Shown here piece after piece: positions 52,479 through 63,291 of a stretch of DNA of 64,000 bases. Position 1 is the stretch's first letter. Each line of letters starts with the position of its first letter. Under the pieces are notes generated by a model. The model saw only the letters and a list, made by a program, of their open reading frames with translations. It did not search any database and was not told the origin of the DNA. Source of the DNA: Clytia hemisphaerica (Eukaryota; Cnidaria; Hydrozoa; Leptothecata; Clytiidae). The stretch is from positions 310,001-374,000 of the forward strand of contig CACVBU010000635.1 of NCBI GenBank assembly GCA_902728285.1, in the 5' to 3' direction. The translations under genes and the position numbers were made by a program.

Positions 52479-52686
52479 TTTGTGGGAACGACCAAATGAA
52501 GATGATCCAGCAAATCCAATTGTAACGCGCATGCTCGGAAGAAAATTCTATTGCCCAAAGAAAGCATGCCTCATCCAACGCTTTCCTTACTTTTCAAAAC
52601 AGCTGCTGGTATTAGGAGAAGACGAAAACGCGTTGGCACCTGACCACTGGGCATTTCTCAAAAGACATCTCCACTTCGAGAAGTAG
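52479..52686 (+). CDS. Last exon of the transposon-type Cys-rich protein
   Basis: Acceptor TTAATTCACCAG; phase fits the donor at 51922 (AG|T). It encodes LWERPNEDDPANPIV, then GRKFYCPKKACLIQRFPYFS, and APDHWAFLKRHLHFEK before TAG. The FYC-x4-C..RFPYF and H..L..HL motifs fit the zinc-binding end of the same domain started in the previous exon. A gene end inside the foldback core suggests either the element's own protein or a captured/host gene end. Confidence 0.65.
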
Positions 52687-52744
52687 CAACATTTTACCAT
52701 GAAATAGGTACATGGACGTCAATTCATCAATACACCTTTTTTTA

Positions 52745-53265
52745 ATAAGAATAGTGTACTTTGGATGAGGGTCAAGTATTCTTAAGAAAGTGCCAAAATT
52801 GAGGGTGAAATATTCTTAACGTATTCTTACTTTTTTAGACTTGACTATTTTACAAACATGAGAAATGATCAATTTGAGAGTTTTGGACTTTTGAGTGAAC
52901 ATTTGGGGTAAAATTATATTTCTTCCTCAAAGCTTCAGATGAGATGGAGTTTTTATAAGATACTTTAATAATTGGCCATTTGAAGTAATAAAAATGACGC
53001 CTTCTTTAGAAAAAGTAACAAAATTGTTTTATTACTGTTTAACGACCAAATCAAATGAGGGCTTGTAAAAACTCCATCTCGTCCCCAAAGCTTCAATTTA
53101 TCTCTAACAAAGGAAGCAGTTTTTCTCTGTTAACCAAATACAAAATAACTGTATTCTTATCAAATTCACCTTAGAGGGTATTCTTAGGGTATTCTTACGA
53201 TTTAGTCAATTTTCACCTTGATAGTCTTATAGAAGATATTCTTATGAAAAAGCGTGTATGAGCTT
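52745..53265. repeat. Dispersed repeat D (copy 2, inverted)
   Basis: Shares AGTGTACTTTGG, GAGGGTCAAGTATTCTTAAG, AATTGAGGGTGAAATATTCT and the AAGAATA-rich end with 23990-24315 in reverse orientation. It is longer than copy 1. Confidence 0.7.
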
Positions 53266-53347
53266 TTGTTGATCATACGACCGATATACTAAAAGTTGCG
53301 CTAATTTGGAGTAAACTTGAACATGAATCATAATGACGATCCTGTTA

Positions 53348-53596
53348 CCTTATTGGTATATATTTTTGCGTGTTAAAAATTTTCGCGAATCGCGAAATTT
53401 TTTCAAAAAAACGTGTTTCGCGTGTATTAAATTTTGCGATTGCCGACTTCTGGAATATTTTCGCGTGTATTTAATTTCGCGATTTTGTAATTTTGAAAAA
53501 TTTAAACATTATTAAATTTCGCGAAAATTGACCAAAAATCTCGCGAAATTAAGTACCCGCGAAAATTTGTAACACGCCAAAATATATACCAATAAG
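53348..53596. mobile_element. TTTCGCG-rich MITE, CCTTATTGGTATATATT termini, TA duplication
   Basis: TA|CCTTATTGGTATATATTTTT and AATATATACCAATAAGG|TA. The interior holds TTTCGCGAA/CGCGTGTA motifs. This is the third terminal family sharing the CGCGAA interior. 249 bp. Confidence 0.9.
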
Positions 53597-55286
53597 GTAG
53601 ATGTTCTTCTTCATTTCAATTTTTTTCCTTTTGTTTTCATCTTCTTAATATCGTCAAATAATCATACGTTTCATTTAATGATGATTTTATATTTTCAGTC
53701 TTGGGCCCACTAGATTCGCCCTGAAGCCACACAAGGCTTATAATATAATGTAGCAAATTTCTGGCCTTTTCCAGAATATTTATTTCATATAATATTCGAT
53801 TGTTCCTGTCCTATTTTGTGAGTTCAGTGGACGAGATGAAAGTTTTCATTTCTTAATGTTTATTATAACGTTTGTTTATGAAATATACCATGAATACTGT
53901 CGTTCAATTTGTGGCATTCCATTTATTTAGTAAAGTCCCAGGAACGAAAAGCTAACAAAAAACTCCACTTATTCAAACATGCATAATAATCCAAACATAT
54001 ACCTTTTGTAAACTTTTATGTGAACAATTTCTACATTTGTTTTCTATAATTTTGCAAGGACTTAAGTACAATTTCGTTCAAGTGTCAACTTTAGTCGGAC
54101 AACTCGTGCATTTTTCTTGTCGAGAATCACCGTTTGTAAAAACAACAATTACGTGACAGCAAATCCCTTACTTATTCACGAGTTGAGAGAATTTGTCCTT
54201 GAAATAGTCACACCGGAAAAATTCCCCAATCAAATTAATTGCTGACAACAACCATTGTTACGCTTGCAAGATCCGTAAGTACTAGGGTTCGATAACATCG
54301 GGTATGTGCAGACCGGAATCCCAAAGAACATCCGGAGGCTCCGAATCTTTTTATGTTCTCGTAAAAAAACGTACTCAGCATTCCATAGAAAACGTTTCTA
54401 TAGGAAAGATTTTATAACTAAGTAAGTGACCAAAAAGGTCAAAGTCTTTCCAACATAAGGTGAAGGTGTCTGTAGTTTTTGTGACTTTTTACTGGCTACC
54501 ATTGACCTTTTTAAGGACTCCCTAAAGCTGTTTGACTCCCAGTGGGTGCATTTGGGACCATTGCAGAAATTCTTCCAAAATTTTGATCTATTTTCTCCAA
54601 AGTTTGATTGATTTCCAGCATATTTTGGTCGAAATTTTCAGAAATGATGACCCTTTGAAAGGAAAATTTTCGATTTTCATTATTTTGGGACGCTTTGAGA
54701 GACTAACTTATTAATTTGTACCCCTGGAATTTCTAGGTCGGCAATTGAACCCGAATCTTCGAAAAGGCGTCTTAACTTTAGACTACCAGGAAAGGCTTTA
54801 TTTGAAAATATAAAAGCTATTTAGGCGGTCTGTCACTAGACCATTTTTCATGTTCAAAGTTGAGTAACGAAATAGTAACAAAACAGTGATGAAAAGCACC
54901 CTCAACCAACTTCCAAATACAGCTTGAATACACGTACATACACATTTCAAACTTATACTTTAATCGTACAAATTTTATCAAGACTAATTTTAGCATATAT
55001 TAACGAGTCAGGAAAATCTTGATTTGTTTTTGATTTATTTTAGCAAATCACGATTTCAAAAAATTTCGCATGGATAAATTTTAGCGAATACTCGTATTAC
55101 ATTATTGATTGATTTCAATTTCTAGCATTTCTTTGCACTGAAACCCTTCCTATTGATAAAAATGTATCAAGGCAATATAACCAGAAATTTTGCAAGGATA
55201 AATTTTAGCGATCTGGCGATTTGGCGTGTTTTAGCGAAAATAGGGAAAACTCGCAAAAACGCAAAAACGCTAAAAATCTCACGTGT
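53597..55286. other. Core of the foldback element, no clear gene
   Basis: Shortly after TTTTCAG at 53699 a frame reads LGPTRFALKPHKAYNIM then stop, a possible degenerate alternative ending. A TTTTAGCGAA-rich repeat lies at 54960-55280. Nothing else is supported. Confidence 0.4.
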
Positions 55287-55720
55287 AGTAGGGGGAAATT
55301 TGTAAAATCGCTTGATTTTTTTAGCCGAAGCACTTGTTATACATTTTTGGAAAGCTAAGGGGTAGGGGAATCAAAATAACTTGAGTGCCAATTTTTTTTC
55401 GGACACTTTGTTGTGATTTTCGGACAAATACGACGGTCTCAGGCAAAAATCATAGGGTGAAAAATTTATGAAAATTTTAGCTTGAGAAAACTGAGACCTG
55501 TTATATATTTTTGGAAAGCCCTCAAAATATTAAGATTGGTGATATATTGCCAGTATAGGTGATTTCAGTACCATACTCGAGATATTGAGCTCCGAAAGCA
55601 CAAAAACTGGACAAAACAGCTGTTTCTGGCTGAAAAACACTGTTTTTAAGGATTAATATCTCGAGTTAGGTAAAAAAAATCGAGCGACCTCAAAAAAACG
55701 AACAAATTCCCCCCTACTAG
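55287..55720. mobile_element. MITE, TAGTAGGGGGAAATTTGT termini
   Basis: AGTAGGGGGAAATTTGTAAA plus TCGCTTGATTTTTTT at the left is mirrored by AAAAAAATCGAGCGA and AACAAATTCCCCCCTACTA at the right. 434 bp. A truncated relative is at 20126-20300. Confidence 0.82.
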
Positions 55721-57818
55721 TGGTTCGGAAATAAGTTCTCGTAGTTAATCAGCTTCGTAGAGCCCAAAGGAAGGCCAAAAACCGAAATATGCTGATATAA
55801 ATGGATATATTCTTATAAAGAGTGCGCAACACGAGATAAAATTATTCAGCAGCCCTTCCCATACCAATACGAGTTTGTGAGCAAAATTTGGGCGACTTGC
55901 TATTCGTAGCTCAGAATTTATGGCCATTTTTAGCTTTTAGCCAAGCTGACGCGTTAGGCTGCATAAGTCAAAAATGATGATTTTGCCATATAAATCGATG
56001 ACGTCATCGGATTGATTTCAAATTTGGACCGAGACTCCGGAGTATGATGTGGTACAAGACTGCAAAATTCGAATTTGCTGTCATCTTCCAATCAAAAGTT
56101 ACGAGCATATTTCTTAAATTAGTATTTTGAGAAATATTTTATTTCTCAAATTACGAATTTAAGAAATATTCTTATAAAAAGTGCTAACGTCAGTAAAACG
56201 AGATGAAATTTTGCAGGAGCTCTCCTCCTACCAATACGAGCTTGTGAGCAAAATTTTGGCGACTGGCTATTCCTAGTTCAGAATTTATGGCCATTTCTAG
56301 CTTTTGGCCAAGTTTACACGTTTGGCTGCATAAGTCGAAAATTATGATTTTGCCATAAAAATCGATGACGTCATCGGATTGATTTCAAATTCGGACCGAG
56401 ACTCCGAAGTATGATGTGGTACAAGACTGCAAAATTTGAAAATGCTGCCATCTTCCAATCAAAAGGTACGAGCATATTTCTTAAATTAGTATTTTGAGAA
56501 ATATTTTATTTCTCAAATTACGAATTTAAGAAATATTCTTATAAAAAGTGCTAACGTCAGTAAAACGAGATGAAATTTTTCAGAAGCCCTCCTCCTACTA
56601 ATACAAGTTTGTGAGCAAAATTTTGGCGACTGGCTATTCCTAGTTCAGAATTTATGGCCATTTCTAGCTTTTGGCCAAGTTTACACGTTTGGCTGCATAA
56701 GTCGAAAATGATGTCAGCCATATAAATCGATGACGTCATCGGATTGATTTCAAATTTGGACCGAGACTCCGGAGTATGATGTGGTACAAGACTGCAAAAT
56801 TTGAATTTGCTATCATCTTCCAATCAAAAGGTACGAGCATATTTCTTAAATTAGTATTTTGAGAAATATTATATTTCTCAAATTACGAATTTAAGAAATA
56901 TTCTTATAAAAAGTGCTAACGTCAGCAAAACGAGATGAAATTTTTCAGAAGCCCTCCTCCTACTAATACAAGTTTGTGAGCAAAATTTTGGCGACTGGCT
57001 ATTCCTAGTTCAGAATTTATGGCCGTTCTAGCTTTTGGCCAAGCTTACACGTTTGGCTGCATAAGTCGAAATTGATGATTTTGCCATATAAATCGATGAC
57101 GTCATCGGATTAATTTCAAATTCGGACCGAGACTCTGGAGTGTGATGTGGTACAAGACTGCAAAATTTGAAAATGCTGCCATCTTCCAATCAAAAGGTAC
57201 GAGCATATTTCTTAAATTAGTATTTTGAGAAATATTTTATTTCTCAAATTACGAATTTAAGAAATATTCTTATAAAAAGTGCTAACGTCAACAAAACGAG
57301 ATGAAATTTTTCAGAAGCCCTCCTCCTACTAATACAAGTTTGTGAGCAAAATTTTGGCGACTGGCTATTCCTAGTTCAGAATTTATGGCCGTTCTAGCTT
57401 TTGGCCAAGCTTACACGTTTGGCTGCATAAGTCGAAAATGATGATTTTGCAATATAAATCGATGACGTCATCGGATTGATTTCAAATTTGGACCGAGACT
57501 CCGGAGTATGATGTGGTACAAGACTGCAAAATTTGAATTTGCTGTCATCTTCCAATCAAAAGGTACGAGCATATTTCTTAAATTAGTATTTTGAGAAATA
57601 TTTTATTTCTCAAATTACGAATTTAAGAAATATTCTTATAAAAAGTGCTAACGTCAGCAAAACGAGATGAAATTTTTCAGAAGCCCTCCTCCTACTAATA
57701 CAAGTTTGTGAGCAAAATTTTGGCGACTGGCTATTCCTAGTTCAGAATTTATGGCCGTTCTAGCTTTTGGCTCAGCTTACACGTTTGGCTGCATAAGTCG
57801 AAAATGATGATTTTGCCA

Positions 57819-59013
57819 CAGTTTTTATTTGACGTCAGTTAGTCAACACGCATTTTGTGCAGTTCTTCAAAAATGGTTGAAATTTAGCAAAATCAAAAAC
57901 ATGAACGAAAAAACCGACAAAAAGAAAGAAAAACAACCATTTGAAGAAGCTAAACAAAACCAAACATGCACTCTCACCTCCTGCTCAGATGACGATGACC
58001 AAAACCGTCTAAAATGCCGAAAATGCCACCGCATGGTACACTACGAGTGCACACAATTACCGCTTTATCAGCTGCAAATTTTTGCCAACACTTATAACGA
58101 ACAATATCTATGTCAGAATGCGTGCGGATAACACGATCTCTAATGAGTAAAATAGGTGAGAACTCGTATCATATGATGCAGAGGGAGATTGAGAAGAAGG
58201 ACGACGTCATTAAAAAGCTCAACAACCAGCTAGCCAAGAACCGCAGCCTTAAGAACGATATCGAAAACATCTTAACCAATAAGATGGCTGACTTTGAATA
58301 AAACCAAGCAGATTATAAAAGAAGAAATAAAACTAACGACGAATTACATAGAAAAATCATCAGAAAAAACATACGCTGAAATAACTAAGAAACACAAGGA
58401 TAATATCAAATCAGCAGTGAGAGAACACCAACAAGAAAACAGAATGAAGACCAGAGACATCGAATCAAGAAAACGAAATATTATTATACATGGAATGGTG
58501 GAATTAGAGGTAGATAACAAAGAGGAACAACAGGAACAAGACAGAATAGATATTGAAGGTATACTAGGTAACATTGGCGTCCAAGATATCAAACCGTCCC
58601 ACATCATCGCATTGGACAAAACAGAAAGGGCTACATTGGCGTCCAATCAAGTTGATCTTAAAATATAGAGGAAAAAGAACGGATAATGCAAAATCTGCAT
58701 AAGCTGAAACGATTCAATGAAATTGGTGGCTTTAGCATTACAGACGACTTCACCATCAACGAAAGAAAAATTATTAAAGATATGTGCCAAAAGGCGAATA
58801 AGATGAATTTTAAAAATGATGATTTCGTTTGGCATGTAAGAGGAGCCCTAGAACAAACCTTCGCCTAGTTTCGAAAACCTAGGACAAAGACCAAAACAAC
58901 GTCTTCTCTGCCCATATCTTCTGACGACTGGACGACAGATGAAGAAGTAGACAATATTGTTAAATCTAATTATTTCGTAGAGGTCGATAGACCTGTGAAA
59001 TATAATTCTATGA
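57819..59013 (+). mobile_element. Insert carrying an ORF1-type gene within the right arm
   Basis: The array reads TTTTGCCA up to 57818 and resumes TATAAATCGATGACG at 59014-59015, the exact continuation in an intact unit, so the insert edges are sharp. No target duplication longer than 1-2 bp and no poly(A) tail are seen. It contains only the 5' part of a retroelement-like unit (leader plus ORF1). Confidence 0.7.
57901..58868 (+). pseudogene. Broken ORF1-type protein: PHD finger, coiled coil, RNA-binding-like region
   Basis: A likely ATG at 57901 begins a Lys-rich leader (MNEKTDKKKEK). A PHD-type zinc finger follows: C-x4-C (57967-57984), C-x2-C-x4-H-x2-C (LKCRKCHRMVHYEC, 58011-58050) and a final C-x3-C (58111-58125). 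The frame then shifts to a coiled coil (MMQREIEKKDDVIKKLNNQL), shifts again near 58300 to more coiled coil (KTYAEITKKHKDNIKSAVRE) and RKRNIIIHGMVELEVD, an RRM-like start typical of non-LTR ORF1 proteins, and after a stop and shift near 58668-58686 ends with GGFSITDDFTINERKIIKDM and FVWHVRG. A stop at 58866 is followed by open sequence to the insert end. Known for L1-type ORF1p: coiled coil, RRM and a C-terminal domain binding RNA. At least three disabling changes. Confidence 0.7.
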
Positions 59014-61439
59014 ATATAAATCGATGACGTCATCGGATTGATTTCAAATTTGGACCGAGACTCCGGAGTATGATGTGGTACAAGACTGCAATTTCGAATT
59101 GCTGTCTTCCAATCAAAAGTTAAGAGCATATTTCTTAAATTAGTATTTTGAGAAATGTTTTATTTCTCAAATTACGAATTTAAGAAATATTCTTATAAAA
59201 AGTGCTAACGTCAGCAAAACGAGATGAAATTTTTCAGAAGCCCTCCTCCTACCAATACAAGTTTGTGAGCAAAATTTTGGCGACTGGCTATTCCTAGTTC
59301 AGAATTTATGGCCGTTCTAGCTTTTGGCCAAGCTTACACGTTTGGCTGCATAAGTCGAAAATGATGATTTTGCCATATAAATCGATGACGTCATCGGATT
59401 GATTTCAAATTTGGACCGAGACTCCGGAGTATGATGTGGTACAAGACTGCAAAATTTGAATTTGCTGTCATCTTCCAATCAAAAGTTACGAGCATATTTC
59501 TTAAACTTAATTAGTATTTTGAGAACTTTTATTTCTCAAATTACGAATTTAAGAATTTCTTATAAAAGTGCTAACGTCAGCAAAACGAGATGAAATTTTT
59601 CAGAAGCCCTCCTCCTACAAATACGAGCTTGTGAGCAAAAATTTGGCGACTGGCTATTCTAGTTCAGAATTTGGCCGTTCTAGCTTTTGGCCAAGCTTAC
59701 ACGTTTGGCTGCATAAGTCGAAAATGATGATTTTGCCATATAAATCGGACGTCATCGGATTGATTTCAAATTTGGACCGAGACTCCGGAGTATGATGTGT
59801 ACAAGACGCAAAATTCGAATTTGCCTGTCATCATCCAATCAAAGTTACGAGCATATTTCTTAAATTAGTATTTTGAGAAATATTTTATTTCTCGAATTAC
59901 GAATTTAAGAAATATTCTTATAAAAAGTGCTAACGTCAGCAAAACGAGATGAAATTATTCAGAAGCCCTCCTCCTACCAATACGAGCTTGTGAGCAAAAT
60001 TTTGGCGACTGGCTATTTCTAGTTCAGAATTTATGGCCGTTCTAGCTTTTGGCCAAGCTTACACGTTTGGCTGCATAAGTCGAAAATGATGATTTTGCCA
60101 TATAAATCGATGACGTCATCGGATTGATTTCAAATTTGGACCGAGACTCCGGAGTATGATGTAGTACAAGACTGCAAAATTTGAATTTGCTGTTATCTTC
60201 CAATCAAAAGTTACAAGCATATTTCTTAAATTAGTATTTTGAGAAATATTTTATTTCTCAAATTACGAATTTAAGAAATATTCTTATAAAAAGTGCTAAC
60301 GTCAGCAAAACGAGATGAAATTTTTCAGAAGCCCTCCTCCTACAAATACGAGCTTGTGAGCAAAATTTTGGCGACTGGCTATTCCTAGTTCAGAATTTAT
60401 GGCCGTTCTAGCTTTTGGCCAAGCTTACACGTTTGGTTGCATAAGTCGAAAATGATGATTTTGCCATATAAATCGATGACGTCATCGGATTGATTTCAAA
60501 TTTGGACCGAGACTCTGGAGTATGATGTGGTACAAGACTGCAAAATTCGAATTTGCTGTCATCTTCAAATCAAAAGTTACGAGCATATTTTTTAAATTAG
60601 TATTTGAGAAATATTTTATTTCTCAAATTACGAATTTAAGAAATATTCTTATAAAAAGTGCTAACGTCAGCAAAACGAGATGAAATTTTTCAGAAGCCTT
60701 CCTCCTACCAATACGAGCTTATGAGCAAAATTTTGGCGACTGGCTATTCCTAGTTCATGAATTTATGGCCGTTCTAGCTTTTGGCCAAGCTTACACGTTT
60801 GGCTGCATAAGTCGAAAATGATGATTTTGCCATATAAATCGATGACGTCATCGGATTGATTTCAAATTCGGACCGAGACTCCGGAGTATGATGTGGTACA
60901 AGACTGCAAAATTCGAATTTGCTGTCATCTTCCAATCAAAAGTTACGAGCATATTTCTTTAATAGTATTTTGAGAAATATTTTATTTCTCAAATTACGAA
61001 TTAAGAAATATTCTTATAAAAGTGCTAACGTCAACAAAACGAGATGAAATTTTTCAGAAGCCCTCCTCCTACCAATACGAGCTTGTGAGCAAAATTTTGG
61101 CGACTGGCTATTCCTAGTTCAGAATTTATGGCCGTTCTAGCTCTTGGCCAAGCTTACACGTTTGGCTGCATAAGTCGAAAATGATGATTTTGCCATATAA
61201 ATCGATGACGTCATCGGATTGATTTCAAATTTGGAACGAGACTCCGGAGTATGATGTAGTACAAGACTGCAAAATTTGAATTTGCTGTCATCTTCCAATC
61301 AAAAGTTACGAGCATATTTCTTAAATTAGTATTTTGAGAAATATTTTATTTCTCAAATAACGAATTTAAGAAATATTCTTATAAAAAGTGCTAACGTCAG
61401 CAAAACGAGATGAAATTTTTCAGAAGCCCTCCTCCTACC

Positions 61440-61460
61440 AATACGAGCTTAATCAAAAGT
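61440..61460. other. Deletion junction within an array unit
   Basis: CCTCCTACCAATACGAGCTT runs directly into AATCAAAAGTTACGAGCATA, whereas other units have about 210 bp between these phrases. Confidence 0.8.
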
Positions 61461-63071
61461 TACGAGCATATTTCTTAAATTAGTATTTTGAGAAATATTT
61501 TATTTCTCAAATTACGAATTTAAGAAATATTCTTATAAAAAGTGCTAACGTCAGTAAAACGAGATGAAATTTTGCAGGAGCTTTCCTCCTACCAATACGA
61601 GCTTGTGAGATAAATTTTGGCGACTGGCTATTCCTAGTTCAGAATTTATGGCCGTTCTAGCTTTTGGCCAAGTTTACACGTTTGGCTGCATAAGTCGAAA
61701 ATGATGATTTTGCCATATAAATCGATGACGTCATCGGATTGGTTTCAAATTTTGACCGAGATTCCGGAGTATGATGTAGTACAATACTGCAAAATTTGAA
61801 TTTGCTGTCATTTTCCAATCAAAAGTTACGAGCATATTTCTTAAATTAGTATTTTGAGAAATATTTTATTTCTCAAATTACGAATTTAAGAAATATTCTT
61901 ATAAAAAGTGCTAACGTCAGTAAAACGAGATGAAATTTTGCAGGAGCTCTCCTCCTACCAACTACGCTTGTGAGATAAATTTGGCGACTGGCTATTCCTA
62001 GTTCAGAATTTATGGCCGTTCTAGCTTTTGGCCAAGTTTACACGTTTGGCTGCATAAGTCGAAAATGATGATTTTGCCATATAAATCGATGACGTCATCG
62101 GATTGATTTAAATTTGGACCGAGACTCCGGAGTATGATGTGGTACAAGACTGCAAAATTCGAATTTGCTGTCATCTTCCAATCAAAAGTTACGAGCATAT
62201 TCTTAAATTAGTATTTGAGAAATTTTATTTCTCAAATTACGAATTTAAGAAATATTCTTATAAAAAGTGCTAACGTCAGCAAAACGAGAAGAAATTTTTC
62301 AGAAGCCCTCCTCCTACCAATACGAGCTTGTGAGCAAAATTTTGGCGACTGGCTATTCCTAGTTCAGAATTTATGGCTGTTCTAGCTCTTGGCCAAGCTT
62401 ACACGTTTGGCTGCATAAGTCGAAAATGATGATTTTGCCATATAAATCGATGACGTCATCGGATTGATTTCAAATTTGGACCGAGACTCCGGAGTATGAT
62501 GTGCGTTACAAGACTGCAAAAATTCGAATTTGCTGTCATCTTCCAATCAAAAGTTACGAGATATTTCTTAAATTAGTATTTTGAGAAATATTTTATTTCT
62601 CAAAATTACGAATTTAAGAAATATTCTATAAAAAGTGCTAACGTCAGTAAAACGAGATGAAATTTTGCAGGAGCTCTCCTCCTACCAATACGAGCTTGTG
62701 AGCAAAATTTTGGCGACTGGCTATTCCTAGTTCAGAATTTATGGCCGTTTCTAGCTTTTGGCCAAGTTTACACGTTTGGCTGCATAAGTCGAAAATGATG
62801 ATTTTGCCATATAAATCGATGACGTCATCGGATTGATTTCAAATTTGGACCGAGACTCTGGAGTATGATGTGGTACAAGACTGCAAAATTCGAATTTGCT
62901 GTCATCTTCCAATCAAAAGTTACGAGCATATTTCTTAAATTAGTATTTTGAGAAATATTTTATTTCTCAAATTACGAATTTAAGAAATATTCTTATAAAA
63001 AGTGCTAACGTCAGCAAAACGAGATGAAATTTTTCAGAAGCCCTCCTCCTACCAATACAAGTTTGTGAGCA

Positions 63072-63291
63072 AAATTTCGTGCAGATACCATTTGGGTTCA
63101 TTATATTTCTCATTTTCGTAATTTAAGTAATGTTCTAGCAGAATTTGCTGACGTCAGCATATGAAGTCAATTTTTTGTGTTCTAAACTGTCAATACCTGT
63201 GCCTTACATCAGTGGAGTGTTATGTCATTTGGATCATCCATTGATAAGTTATAAGGGTATTTCTCATTTTCGTATTTTAAGAAATAAAATA
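63072..63291 (-). repeat. Right unique terminal segment of the foldback element
   Basis: Inverted copy of 38971-39190. By eye only about two differences (for example AACCT versus AACCC) are seen, much less than between array units. It includes the same GCTGACGTCAGC palindrome. Confidence 0.88.

Larger units (their letters stand above)
55797..63071 (-). repeat. Right arm: inverted array of 367-bp units with insertions and deletions
   Basis: The same 367-bp unit as the left arm in reverse orientation, about 17 units. Units are mostly of the CGTGTAAGCTTGG type, like the inner left arm. It is interrupted by the ORF1 insert (57819-59013) and by a unit lacking about 210 bp at 61450. Many units carry one- to few-base gaps (for example near 59520, 59700, 62215), which may be decay or long-read consensus error. 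Confidence 0.93.
38971..63291. mobile_element. Giant foldback element: 24.3 kb bounded by inverted arms of tandem repeats
   Basis: The ends 38971-39190 and 63072-63291 are inverted copies of one non-array sequence, with about two differences over roughly 240 bp counted by eye (both ends encode the same chance frame starting MLTSAYEVNFLCSKLSIPV). Inside the ends run tandem 367-bp units, forward on the left (to 51667) and inverted on the right (from about 55797). The 4.1-kb centre is non-repetitive and holds gene exons. Foldback-class DNA elements with subrepeat-filled arms are known in animals (FB, Galileo); the assignment here is inference. No target duplication could be fixed because the outermost bases are AT-rich. 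Confidence 0.75.

Noticed and set aside
58344..58646. 100-codon minus-strand frame
   Set aside because: Shadow of the coiled-coil ORF1 pseudogene on the plus strand.
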